DNA of 64,000 bases from Siphonodentalium dalli. Its lineage: Eukaryota > Mollusca > Scaphopoda > Gadilida > Siphonodentaliidae. A program made the position numbers and the translations under genes. Shown here one piece after another: positions 32,301 to 37,700 of this stretch. Location of the stretch: NCBI GenBank assembly GCA_032622095.1, contig CP136068.1:159545465-159609464 (forward strand), written 5' to 3'. Every line of letters starts with the position of its first letter. Position 1 is the first letter of the stretch. The notes beneath the pieces were generated by a model that was not told where the DNA came from, did not search any database, and worked only from the letters and a program-made list of their open reading frames with translations.

Positions 32301-32368
32301 TAGTAATATTATCTGTGTACAACATTTGCCTCACGCTTGTGTTTGCTGGGAAAATGAACTTAATCTGA
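5204..32368 (+). CDS. Cys-loop ligand-gated ion channel subunit with C-type lectin, EGF and mucin-like ectodomain (15 usable exons, 5' end not found)
   Basis: Model: 5204-5350, 9129-9197, 9802-9912, 12198-12266, 13183-13251, 14382-14450, 16110-16175, 17881-17952, 18505-18576, 19042-19202, 21065-21109, 28005-28108, 30149-30376, 30848-31140, 31932-32368. All borders are AG/GT and every phase joins: 1-1 up to the receptor part, then 0, 0, 2, 2, 1. The product seen is 669 residues. Order: end of a C-type-lectin domain, EGF-like domain, Thr/Ser-rich stalk, pentameric-channel ligand-binding domain with Cys-loop, four membrane segments. The family forms pentameric plasma-membrane channels gated by small ligands. 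The pore keeps Gly-Glu before M2 and Leu at 9', which suggests cation selectivity. No vicinal Cys pair is seen in loop C, so it is not a classical alpha subunit. Ligand and partners are unknown. That the lectin/EGF part and the channel are one gene is inferred from strand, order and phase; transcript data would settle it. Confidence 0.85.
6470..6540 (-). mobile_element. SINE-like 3' tail
   Basis: On the minus strand it reads GTGATATGGC, then a CTGCTAAAACGACGTTAA stretch, followed by CCCCCCAATCAATCAATCA. A tail of the same build lies at 45720-45797 on the + strand. Tails of this type end SINE families in several marine invertebrates. No tRNA-like head with A and B boxes was recognised. Confidence 0.5.
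7299..8303. mobile_element. about 1-kb insertion in the minisatellite, with terminal palindrome
   Basis: The minisatellite is cut within a unit and resumes in the next with TATAA on both sides, which looks like a short target duplication. The right end is a near-perfect 159-bp palindrome (8140-8298) centred on TTTCGCTTCGCGAAA. The left end does not match the right, so it is not a simple inverted-repeat transposon. Two short open frames inside (7386-7598 +, 8038-7817 -) have no recognised relatives. Confidence 0.6.
8140..8298. repeat. 159-bp near-perfect palindrome
   Basis: The left arm GCAATCAACGTCGTTTTCG is mirrored by CGAAAACGACGTTGATTGC. The arms of about 51 bases match with no visible mismatch, then a partly matched centre. 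It could form a long hairpin. Confidence 0.9.
9129..9197 (+). CDS. exon: linker of the receptor ectodomain
   Basis: 23 codons, phase 1 to 1, acceptor TTTTAAAG, donor GTGAGT. It encodes a linker with a single Cys (VDNTCYPYV). It joins in frame to the lectin exon before it and the EGF exon after it. No domain was recognised. The single Cys could pair with another ectodomain Cys. Confidence 0.6.
9802..9912 (+). CDS. exon: EGF-like domain
   Basis: 37 codons, phase 1 to 1, as is usual for shuffled EGF exons. The six-Cys pattern is visible: C-x4-C-x4-GAN-C, then C-V-C-ADGFSGEF-C. The GFSG-x-x-C ending is typical of EGF repeats. The Asp/Asn residues of a calcium-binding EGF are not obvious. Acceptor is TTTTGCAG and donor GTATGG. 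Confidence 0.85.
10165..10310. mobile_element. palindromic miniature element, copy 1
   Basis: It shares AAGCCATATTTCCGACTAAA, then TCCTGAAAAGTTACCCATAA and the GCATTACTGTA end with copies at 23050-23215 and 29845-30000. An inner hairpin, GAGAGCTCTCGGGGAGAGCTTTC, precedes it. Confidence 0.75.
10608..11100 (+). mobile_element. Helitron-like repeat fragment with three 130-bp tandem units
   Basis: It starts TCCATTATATATTCTG followed by a TGTCTGTATG run, the same plan as the element starting at 63083. Three units follow, each with CCGACTCAAATTTGGTATGT at about 10687, 10817 and 10946. No CTAG end with hairpin was found, so the 3' end is probably lost. Confidence 0.55.
12198..12266 (+). CDS. exon: Thr/Ser-rich stalk unit 1
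   Basis: 23 codons, phase 1 to 1, donor GTGAGT. The translation is Thr/Ser-rich (STQITMVTYATSAMITTSS). It is similar in sequence and length to the exons at 13183, 14382, 17881 and 18505, so it is one of a tandemly duplicated set. The family of such segments is usually O-glycosylated and holds ligand-binding domains away from the membrane. Confidence 0.7.
13183..13251 (+). CDS. exon: Thr/Ser-rich stalk unit 2
   Basis: 23 codons, phase 1 to 1, acceptor TTTACAG, donor GTAAGT. It reads SIQITQVTISTSAMTTQPS. The flanking intron downstream also resembles that of unit 1 (a GTTGTTAACATTACA stretch follows both donors), so the duplication unit included intron sequence. Confidence 0.75.
13352..13716 (+). 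mobile_element. TTAA miniature element (piggyBac-like ends), right end lost
   Basis: It begins TTAA then CCCTTTACCCAACAGAACGG and contains two 67-bp palindromes (13383-13449, 13522-13588). The right part runs to TTTGGCCGGTTTT and then stops, without the TGTTGGGTAAAGGG end seen in full copies. TTCCTTGCGTGTGTAATTAG is present on both sides (13316 and 13714). Confidence 0.85.
14382..14450 (+). CDS. exon: Thr/Ser-rich stalk unit 3
   Basis: 23 codons, phase 1 to 1, acceptor TTTACAG, donor GTGAGT. It reads ATDATETPQATIVTSSMTT. Its length matches units 1 and 2. Confidence 0.72.
14451..16109. other. introns among the stalk exons
   Basis: Apart from the decayed exon at 15679 no coding segment was recognised. 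Parts are similar to neighbouring introns (CACTAATTCACAATTAT at 15840 and the matching stretch at 15088), as expected if intron sequence was duplicated with the exons. Confidence 0.5.
15679..15715 (+). pseudogene. decayed stalk exon
   Basis: This stretch matches the 3' half of units 1-3 (the ACGTCTGCGATGATAACA core) and keeps a GTAAGT donor and the GTTG-TAACA intron start. It is only 37 bases long after the nearest AG, so using it would break the phase-1 chain. The 5' part has been lost. It is left out of the gene model. Confidence 0.65.
16110..16175 (+). CDS. exon: Thr/Ser/Pro-rich stalk unit 4
   Basis: 22 codons, phase 1 to 1, acceptor TTTGAACAG, donor GTGCGT. It reads TPQSTQTMQLTALLPTPAAS, more diverged than the first three units and one codon shorter. 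Confidence 0.65.
16858..16899 (+). pseudogene. possible decayed stalk exon
   Basis: The acceptor context TTTATTACATTAACAG matches that before units 5 and 6, but the following sequence (VACGRECQINL in phase) is not Thr/Ser-rich and the candidate donor GTGAAA is weak. It is probably a relic of one duplication. It is left out of the gene model. Confidence 0.35.
16900..17880. other. intron among the stalk exons
   Basis: Parts of 17200-17850 resemble 16220-16860 (AATTGTGGCGA--GCCTAGGGAGTCA-ACAT, TATATAATA-CAGTATC), showing an ancient tandem duplication of about 1 kb that carried a stalk exon with it. No functional exon was seen. Confidence 0.6.
17881..17952 (+). CDS. exon: Thr/Ser/Pro-rich stalk unit 5
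   Basis: 24 codons, phase 1 to 1, acceptor TTTATTACATTAG, donor GTACGT. It includes MQTPQVSTPILPTTASQTS. It is clearly paired with unit 6, so the two arose from a recent local duplication. Confidence 0.72.
18505..18576 (+). CDS. exon: Thr/Ser-rich stalk unit 6
   Basis: 24 codons, phase 1 to 1, acceptor TTGCATTAACAG, donor GTACGT. It includes STQTNQVSTPILTTTTSQTS. It is the last stalk unit before the receptor domain. Confidence 0.75.
19042..19202 (+). CDS. exon: start of Cys-loop receptor ligand-binding domain
   Basis: 53 full codons, phase 1 to 0, acceptor TTATGCAG, donor GTGAGC. After a short Pro/Thr lead it contains LRAQLFSLSTYANEVKP, which corresponds to the N-terminal helix of pentameric channels, where mature nicotinic subunits start. 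A beta strand ending in VDLRVLFDV follows. The direct join of a stalk-type lead to this helix is what links the stalk to the channel. Confidence 0.85.
19370..19660 (+). repeat. dispersed repeat, copy 1
   Basis: GTTCTCCCGAAAACC-GCACATTATCTGCT and ACACAAATAAGCCAACTCACGAC are shared with 28390-28640 on the same strand and 48540-48755 on the opposite strand. No terminal repeats were recognised. Confidence 0.7.
19801..20232. repeat. array of 28-bp GGTATACC-centred palindromes
   Basis: The unit GCTAAAGAGC-GGTATACC-GCTCTTTAGC and close variants occurs nine times in full (19801, 19836, 19978, 20013, 20057, 20092, 20127, 20170, 20205) and once as a half at 19870. Each is a perfect or near-perfect inverted repeat. 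From 20011 the units form a higher-order repeat of about 114 bp, joined by GTATCAGG-CCAT-TA spacers. The array lies in a receptor intron. Confidence 0.93.
21065..21109 (+). CDS. exon: ligand-binding domain, beta1-beta2 region
   Basis: 15 codons, phase 0 to 0, acceptor TTTACAG, donor GTGAGT. It reads DIEQQVVKFQAFIGL, matching the conserved small exon of nicotinic-type subunits in which a D-E-x-x-Q strand precedes the W-x-D-x-x-L-x-W motif found in the next exon. Confidence 0.85.
21978..23049. repeat. left inverted terminal repeat of the Polinton-like element
   Basis: It is the reverse complement of 25712-26793 with few differences. It contains an A/T-rich minisatellite (AAATTTCAAAAACTTC units, 22615-22775) and an open frame at 22205-22387. 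The inner border is at TGGGTGAAA. Confidence 0.95.
22205..22387 (+). pseudogene. small hydrophobic frame in the left terminal repeat
   Basis: 60 codons. The same frame in the right repeat continues to 80 codons; here a TGA replaces the CGT-type codon of the partner, so this copy is shortened. The peptide is rich in Ile/Val/Tyr (VAVILDIVTIGMNAYIPVF) and may be membrane-associated. Whether it is expressed is unknown. Confidence 0.35.
23050..23215. mobile_element. palindromic miniature element, copy 2, nested in the Polinton-like element
   Basis: CTTTTCAGGATTTAGTCGG is mirrored by CCGACTAAATCCTGAAAAG around a GGAAAGCTCTC-AGTG-AGAGCTTTCC centre. Here, unlike the other two copies, both arms are present. 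It lies directly inside the left terminal repeat. Confidence 0.85.
23230..23433 (+). CDS. small basic protein of the Polinton-like element, unknown
   Basis: 67 codons with ATG start. Basic clusters (GKRVRREVKSRLLKH) could bind nucleic acid. No family recognised. It lies between the nested miniature element and the first zinc-finger gene, on the same strand as the other frames of the element. Confidence 0.35.
   Translation: MNSLPEKHCVDGESTGLVGKRVRREVKSRLLKHSNAIANIKRVCARISVKGYNSSHWSIYPRCQLSI
23475..23678 (+). CDS. one-finger C2H2 zinc-finger protein of the Polinton-like element
   Basis: 67 residues. A complete classical finger sits at the N-terminus: Cys5, Cys8, His21, His26 with C-x2-C-x12-H-x4-H spacing and the usual Leu before the first His. 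A Gln-rich stretch (about 31-43) follows, then a repeat of FAHFF-C motifs to the end. Such single fingers usually bind nucleic acid or protein weakly. The C-terminal half looks like expanded low-complexity DNA. Function in the element is unknown. Confidence 0.7.
   Translation: MKYQCEECSSVYAWQDSLKRHIKVKHKPSEQQQQQYHQPQQQQHSFAHFFCPFAHFFCSFAHFSHPL
23830..24294 (+). CDS. membrane-anchored PC4-like protein of the Polinton-like element
   Basis: 154 residues. Residues about 43-60 (WIGITIMVISVSLPFILV) form one hydrophobic membrane segment. Residues about 100-152 resemble the single-stranded-DNA-binding fold of PC4/Sub1 coactivators: a YTDIR strand, a turn, G-I-P-L-N-x-x-Q-W, then a helix ending SDINKTI. 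Cellular PC4 has the same Gly-Ile-x-Leu-x-x-x-Gln-Trp and terminal helix. PC4 proteins bind single-stranded DNA and act in transcription and replication; a membrane anchor in front of the fold is unusual. A second in-frame Met at 23881 would shorten the start by 17 residues and keep both parts. The PC4 assignment is from motif reading only. Confidence 0.65.
   Translation: MSPDIKINKSKLYTRTIMDNRTSTLANTFQTERGRLQVNLLKWIGITIMVISVSLPFILVPKKIPRESVDYELLHTNMSHPNDYEQHPCVFVKKWTIRSNITVTLCNNQGHIYTDIRRVVNNTPTIIGIPLNLNQWSIFKHIFSDINKTIREEE
24476..24797 (+). pseudogene. small basic-tailed protein of the Polinton-like element, frame broken near the start
   Basis: An ATG at 24476 opens a short frame that ends after 24 codons; from about 24511 the next frame is open to the stop at 24797. 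The switch is at a run of five A, so a one-base indel is the likely cause; the long frame has no good ATG of its own near this point. The long part has an acidic middle (DSEEDV) and a Lys-rich tail (NNKKKMKRKV), like a DNA-binding or nuclear protein. No family recognised. Confidence 0.45.
24805..25047 (+). CDS. short frame of the Polinton-like element, doubtful
   Basis: 80 codons, starting just after the preceding stop and overlapping the next gene. It has a hydrophobic run (SLFLSILIRVIVLPII). The last third is read in the wrong frame of the zinc-finger gene that follows, so at most the first 55 codons could be a real product. Confidence 0.25.
   Translation: MNEYIEYHTDKLALIESPAVKYLYPSPGTNVLLTRRLYTTPYSLFLSILIRVIVLPIIRDNARVSFMRNYFIDQLQSTKT
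24967..24987 (+). promoter_or_regulatory. 21-bp motif shared with both terminal repeats
   Basis: CTTCCAATAATTCGCGATAA(T) occurs here, at 26276-26296 on the same strand, and at 22474-22494 on the opposite strand. The exact 21-base match outside the repeats suggests a protein-binding or start-of-transcription site, or a gene-conversion patch. Confidence 0.5.
24986..25561 (+). CDS. C2H2 zinc-finger protein with acidic region, Polinton-like element
   Basis: 191 residues. One classical finger at the N-terminus: Cys4, Cys7, His20, His25 (C-x2-C-x12-H-x4-H). An acidic segment follows (about 38-66, many Asp/Glu/Ser), then an SMSGDE/SMSGKE double repeat, then a Lys-rich helical C-terminal half. The plan of a DNA-binding finger plus an acidic region suggests a small transcription regulator of the element. 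Directly upstream (24967-24987, overlapping the ATG) is a 21-base copy of a motif also found in both terminal repeats. Confidence 0.7.
   Translation: MHGCHLCGIILSTNYNLQRHKQIKHGVMSETKTTLFREDTDDLESDEAVLDSDEDERGTISDSEDDNVVGSRTVFGLKKSARCVNEMDTFKSMMKRVTSDAKGEESMSGDESMSGKEATIDTEFALFLKSYRRLIEYQYRLKTSPIHNMIMKKMVKLTKHGYNNEWAADEAMRKFKKLLEINLTVEDSDND
25712..26793. repeat. right inverted terminal repeat of the Polinton-like element
   Basis: It mirrors 21978-23049, ten bases longer overall, mostly through length change in the TTTTGAAATTTTTGAAG minisatellite (25978-26150). Confidence 0.95.
26323..26565 (-). CDS. small hydrophobic frame in the right terminal repeat
   Basis: 80 codons on the minus strand, so it reads inward from the element end, as does its twin in the left repeat. 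It shares the central VAVILDIVTIGMNAYIPVF segment and has a further basic tail (NNKERLFFTSLSR). No family recognised. It could be chance; the support is that the frame is open in both repeats for 60 codons. Confidence 0.35.
   Translation of the reverse strand: MFNQILNIVHEIALYQLYVYGQVRVAVILDIVTIGMNAYIPVFINQTQPIHHIIVIPEIIRHHYSYMNNKERLFFTSLSR
26941..27885. mobile_element. Harbinger-like non-autonomous element, 945 bp
   Basis: It starts AACCCCTGTCACACT and ends with the complement; the similarity of the ends runs about 30 bases (to CGGCGCTTGC). TTA flanks both sides, the target duplication typical of PIF/Harbinger. The left part has a 72-bp direct duplication from about 26971 and a TATAAATAG box at 27216 in a GC-rich setting. 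The right half is a large imperfect inverted repeat (27385-27600 against 27640-27826, with GAACCGATTGGTGACGCAGT and its complement). No transposase frame was recognised. Confidence 0.72.
28005..28108 (+). CDS. exon: ligand-binding domain, loop D to loop A
   Basis: 34 codons plus 2 bases, phase 0 to 2, acceptor CTACTCCAG, donor GTTAGA. It reads EWEDARLKWD, then IYDSQGQTWTPPIIHSN. These match the conserved W-x-D-x-x-L-x-W and I-W-x-P-D-x-x-x-x-N motifs of nicotinic-type subunits. The Asp of the WxPD motif is Pro here. Confidence 0.93.
28390..28640 (+). repeat. dispersed repeat, copy 2
   Basis: It shares GTTCTCCCGAAAA-C-GCAC and CCAACTCACGACT with 19370-19660. Diverged. Confidence 0.6.
29845..30000. 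mobile_element. palindromic miniature element, copy 3
   Basis: CCTAAGTAATCGAC and GCAGAATTATGGGTA at the left mirror TACCCATAATTCTGC and GTCGATTACTTAGG at the right. The centre shares the AAGCCATATTTCCGACTAAA segment with copies 1 and 2. This copy shows the outer inverted ends best. Confidence 0.82.
30149..30376 (+). CDS. exon: ligand-binding domain with Cys-loop
   Basis: Phase 2 to 2, acceptor CGTTCCAG, donor GTACGC. It contains the signature loop CEMTADNFPFDEHQC: two Cys separated by 13 residues with the FPFD core. Before it is the conserved GKLNW strand and after it CKIKFEVVGY. This one exon is decisive for the Cys-loop family. Confidence 0.97.
30848..31140 (+). CDS. exon: pre-M1, M1 and M2
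   Basis: Phase 2 to 1, acceptor TTTTTCTTAAG, donor GTATGT. It includes TVTRQPMSFLVANVIPAI (pre-M1 and M1 with the conserved R-x-P), the LPPSSGER turn, then M2 MGYIVTVFLAFVFMNTSVNT and MLPAQS. Counting from the Arg as 0': Glu at -1', Thr at 6', Leu at 9', Phe at 13'. Glu at -1' without the Pro-Ala insertion suggests a cation pore. The C-loop region lacks the Cys-Cys pair of alpha subunits. Confidence 0.95.
31932..32368 (+). CDS. terminal exon: M3, cytoplasmic loop, M4
   Basis: Phase 1 in, acceptor TTGTTCTTAAG, stop TGA at 32366-32368. M3 spans the region ITALYLQLLGLNGVLCILF. A short cytoplasmic loop of about 70 residues follows, with the motif IIKPDQY present twice in a row, and then M4, ICLVILSVYNICLTLVFAG. 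The protein ends four residues after M4. No clear AATAAA signal was seen soon after the stop. Confidence 0.93.
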
Positions 32369-32704
32369 TCAGATTTTAAAAGGTGACACCTAAGGAACAT
32401 CATGATCATGCACATGTATGTCACACAGAGTAATCAGACTCTCGCGATACTTATGTGCACACTGAAGTACTGACCTGAGTACTACATATTATATGTTGAC
32501 GTGATTTTTCTTATATTATCGCGCCAGCGGCATTATCAACGGGGAGAGACTTAGCATTCAGCAAATGACAGATTCGTTTGCAATGAAGCGTATTCCTATA
32601 CATCGCACTTATATACTTTCAGAATTTAAGAACGCTCTGTCTTAATTAAAAAAAGGTATTAACTAACTTCCTGCTTTGTTGAAATACCGATAAAATCAAT
32701 ACAA
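32369..32704. other. 3' flank of the receptor gene
   Basis: It probably holds the 3' untranslated region. No canonical AATAAA was seen; GATAAA near 32690 is a weak variant. Nothing else recognised. Confidence 0.4.
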
Positions 32705-33174
32705 TATGTGACCCGCCATATCCAATCCAGTCGTAAGTCGGGAATTTATTTTACCCTGTGCCAATGCATGCTCTTATATATGCGAGTCGACCATAGGTCG
32801 CCTCGCATATATAAGAGAATGCATTGGCCTAACAATTTTTTTACAATTTTAATAATTTTTTCTTGTATTCTTTAACAATTTTATAATTTCACCCATACAG
32901 ATCCCCAGACAAACATGAGCAGACGACACTCTTCTATATGCTTCTATATATGTGTGGGGCTCCCTGCATGGTAATGGGTGGTTTTTTTTATTTTATGTCC
33001 TAACAATTGTAAGAAACATTTATTTAAAAAAAAATGATACAAAATTGTTAGGCCAATGCATTATCTTATATATGCGAGGCGACCTATGGTCGACTCCCAT
33101 ATATAAGAGAATGCATTGGCACAGGGTAAAAAAAATCCCGACTTACGACTGGATTTGATATGGCGGGTCACATA
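32705..33174. mobile_element. TA-flanked miniature element carrying two 67-bp palindromes
   Basis: TA flanks both sides. The ends read TGTGACCCGCCATATC inward from each side, with about 38 matching bases to GTAAGTCGGGA, and then the 67-bp palindromes (about 32760-32826 and 33053-33119) in mirror order. The TA duplication points to a Tc1/mariner-type element. The ends are unrelated to the TTAA family that carries the same palindromes. Confidence 0.78.
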
Positions 33175-34307
33175 TATCCAAAGAAGATAGTGTATCGTTT
33201 TTGTTCTGACTGTGTAATTGACATAATTTGCTTTCATTTGACAATACAACTATGAACAATACTATTATGACATTACACGATATATATTGACTCATACTAC
33301 ATCGGAACACAGCAAACATGTCATACACAAACGAAACAACAGCCAACAATGATTGTCGGTAAGCCGAATACTTATTGTAAAATATGGTCCAATCATGATG
33401 AATTATAATTGTTATTACTGTGCTTATCATATATTTAATATTCATGAAAGCAGATATTTGTTTGAACTAGTGTGAAGTCAGAAATATGATGCATACATGT
33501 AAGGGGGAGAACTTATTAATAAATGTCAGTAGGTTTTGTTATCTTGTGTTCATGTAATTCCCCGGGAAGAAAATCATACGGACACGACGTTCAAATGAAT
33601 CTCTTCACGTACGATGGCGTGTGCGTAAAATGTCCGTTGGAGCATACATGTATAACATGATACAATTTGTGTCACATTATGGCGTGGTTTCGTGGATCAA
33701 ACACAATATTATGTCGAAACATAGTGTACTTGTTATGTATGTAATTGTTGTGTTTGTCACGGAACGAATTACTTTAGTAATATGTCGCCTTGCAAAGAAT
33801 CAATGACCACGCATTTGTACATAAGCATGAAGCAATATAGTGTAATCTTTATCAAGACGGATTGGTTCTTAAAGAGAAATAAAGTGAACTTGTTCGCTTC
33901 TGAACGATAACATGCTGATGCTTGGGGTTTGGTTAATTCGAGATTATTGTTGTTTAAGACGTCATGGGATCTCATTATACTACTTATTTATGTGGGCAGT
34001 AGCCTCTATACGGGCGCCTGTGGCGCATAAGATACTATGGGTGGCGGGATGGGGTGGTGGGTGGGATCTCATTATACTACCACAAAGTTGTCAGTTATGT
34101 GGGTGGATGGAATACCGTCCAGAGGGTTAATTTTACCCTGATATAAATATGGTGTACATCGAAACCACCGACCCCCGGAAAGCAATTGCCAAACATGCAC
34201 AGGTACATAAACCAGAATAGCCACCAAATTAACGAACATTTCAAAATTGTCTCAGGTCATACAAATCGGATTAATAACGGTAATTTGCCGTCACAGAGAC
34301 ATCACAA
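33175..34307. other. no recognised gene
   Basis: AT-rich. A GTGGGTGGGAT-type G-rich patch with a repeated GGGATCTCATTATACTAC lies at 33965-34080. Nothing else was identified. Confidence 0.45.
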
Positions 34308-34707
34308 TTAACCCTTTACCCAACAGAAGGGCCCTGTGCCAATGCATTCTCTTATATATGCGAGTCGACCATAGGTCGCCTCACATATATAATAGAATGC
34401 ATTGGCTTAACACATTAAAAATTATAAAATTGTTAAAGAATGTAAGAAAAAATGGTAAAAAGTGTTAAAAAAAGATTTTTTTTAGCCCAATGCATTCTCT
34501 TATATATGCGAGGCGACATATGGTCGACTCGCATATATAAGAGAATGCATTGGTACAGGGCATAACTGTAACCATCACAATGTGGTCAATGAGCCGGTTC
34601 CAATGATAACCATATTTGTATGGTTTTATTGAGACAGACCCAAGATAATTTAGGCTGTTGCAGCTTTATTTGGCCGTTTTTGGCCGGTTTGTTTGGTAAA
34701 GGGTTAA
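34308..34707 (+). mobile_element. TTAA miniature element, full copy
   Basis: TTAA at both ends; CCCTTTACCCAACAG at the left and TGTTTGGTAAAGGG at the right (one change from other copies). Two 67-bp palindromes lie inside (about 34337-34403 and 34486-34553). Ends in CCC/GGG with TTAA duplication are typical of the piggyBac superfamily. Confidence 0.9.
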
Positions 34708-37700
34708 CCATCATAGTGCCTTTGTACAACTTATACATAACAACTATTCGGCCCAGTCAATTAGCCTCTTTCTAAAAAAAAAGGTATGGTGTTCTGAATC
34801 ATGAAACGTCATCCTAAGTTTGTCAATCAGGTCCCATATAGTAGTCCGTATGTCGTCAACTCCACGTTGTGATACGCTTACTAATAAAACAAATAAAATT
34901 GCTCAGACTGGTCCGAAATAGGGAACATAACTTACTCTAAACGCCGTGAAAGGAAAGAGTGAATTGCAATAGTTAACATGAAACAATGACCAGGCAGACA
35001 TGACATATATAAAGTGGTCTTATAAGACAAATTATTCACACACATGCAGCTTCAAATAATAATGTGTAATAAACAAGTGGGTGATCGAGGAATTAGAACC
35101 TTATCTGATACTGTATTCCAGTGCTTTAATCTTACGTTGTTGGATATATACATAAAAACAGTGAAGACCATAACAGAACCGTTCAAATAGATATCCAGTA
35201 TACTAGTAGATAATCAATGTTGTAAATTTTGCAAGTGGCTTCGCGAATAATGTGCATAAATGCCAATGCATGTCACATGTATCATAATGTTAGCTTTGCA
35301 TCAATTCGCCAACATTCCGGTAATCATTGGGATTTATTCTCTCGACTTCGGTCTTGAATAAACTTACATATTTACGAGCATTTACAAGCAACATCAATGT
35401 CATTAAATTTTGAAATATATCCAGGTTTATGCTATATATAAATTGTGATGGACTGCACCCACGTCGATACATTTAGACGTTTATTAAATTGTCATCGTTG
35501 ATAAATTTCAAGATGTATTCCCCCAGAGAGATTCTGATAATATTATGATTATGAAATTTAAATTACCTGAATTATATAATCCATCACACCAGGTGGTTTT
35601 TGTTTTACAGAAACACTCTGCATGCTCCATGTCATATTTAACGGTCCATATTTGGAGCCTTGAGTGCGAATGTCGACCGAAATCCGCCCGCAATTATTGT
35701 AAAAACCGAAAACGGACAGCGAATATCAACACGTTACTATTATGTGTCGGCGTTGACATATCCGGCTGCACCCTAGATGAATCAGTCACTAGCAGTGCAG
35801 TATTAAAAACCTTTAGACACACAAACTCATCTAAAATCAATCAATAATTAGAGCCAGCAGACATTTTTATTTGGTAAACCAGGACCCACATGTCAATCCG
35901 AGGTATGAACATATATTAAACGCAAAAGCTCGCGATCGGGTAAATTGGGGCAAATAACTCCGTCTTAACAGGTCATGCAATTGACAGTTCGCTGTTGTTG
36001 ATTAAGGCAACACAGTGCCGCAATGGTGGTAGTTACCCTTCAAATTTGGGGAACATAACCCGTGTATTGTCATTGTAGATAACAAAACATAACACGGCCA
36101 CACCCGCCCCACCATGAGGACTAGCCTATACACACATCTATGTTGTGTAATTGATTAGTCGTAGTTCAACACAAATGCAGAACCCAAAACTTGTCCCGAT
36201 CAATTGTATATGCACAATGCACATAGTATGTGCATTAGTAGAATCGTTATTACTATTTAATTTTTGACTTAAAATAAAAAAATATTATTTTTATCAATTC
36301 CACCCAGAAATGTTTGAAAATTCTAAAAAAAATTGCACGTCCGCACATTTCTTTAAAACTATTGCTATAACATCGGAATATATTTTTGACAAAATGCTAT
36401 AATTCGGTTGTCTAACGTGGATTTTTGACAGATCGAACAGGTTGTGGGCAATACAATTATTGCGCTACATCGCTGAAGCAATAAGTTAATACTCACAATT
36501 CGCAGTCGCCACCGAATGGAATGTTATTTACGAGAGATATTTGAAAATCGCAAATTTGTTGATTTGGTGTGCCGTTTTGGCAGCCATCTTTGACTGGAAT
36601 AACATTTTCAATTGAATTTTGGTAAAGCATTCTAAAAACTGCTATTGATGAATTCCTCTTTACAGTTGTAAACTGAGCAAGCGTTTATACCAAAAAACAG
36701 ACAAACTTGAAACATTATTGATAACCAAAATTGGCGTCCTGGCGGATTGACAAAATTACGTTTTGAAGCGTTAACTAAAGGGGTACTAAATCCGACCAGT
36801 TATCGTCTTCTTTTATTGTCAATAAAATATATTTCCAGAAATGAATGAAGTTGTGCCATGCATTAGTGCAAAATACACGCATGCGCTCTATAATTAAAAT
36901 GAATTTATGATTCCGTTATAATCCGGATTTATTTACAGTCCCCTTTAAGCAACGCGTTATAATTTTGACAACAATTTTACTGTCCAATGAAGAACAAACG
37001 AGTCATCACTATAATATAGCTTGTTAATTTCTACATGACAAGTATAAACCGATTTGACTAAATAAACAACACGAACAGAAGATACAATAGAGATTGACGT
37101 TTGAAGATAATATTCATAATTATTATTCTTACTGAATATAAATTATATTCGTATTAAAGCTATTAGTTGTTGATTAAAACATGGTATGTTCACTGTACGC
37201 AACGCCAATTTCTAGCTTCTAGCCGACGTGAATGTATTCGATGCACATTTAAACTCAAAATGGCGTGAAAAACAAGAGATACTAATACACTCAACAACGA
37301 ACTAACTTAAAGCATAAACATATGATTTGATATCGATTTAAAATGTATAGCCAATCTTCCTTCGCGATAATACATATATGGTTCACCGGCCGATAGACAC
37401 ATGATATTTAACAGTCCACATTAAAATCAACGACATTTTATCCGATTACAGATCAATTTATGTCATTTAAGTTTGTGCATTAAGTTACATGGCTGGTGGA
37501 TGGTTACACAATATGCATCCGCATTCCGTGAGACGCTCATATCCACAAAACAAATACAGAACCATGTTTATGCCACCCCGATTAAATCACTGTATAGTGC
37601 ACGGTGAAACAAGCGATGGAAGCGAAATAAGAAAACGAAATTTCGTTTGATAATTTCGTTTCCTTCGCCTGTCTTGTTGTAATTGTTTGCATTTACATCG

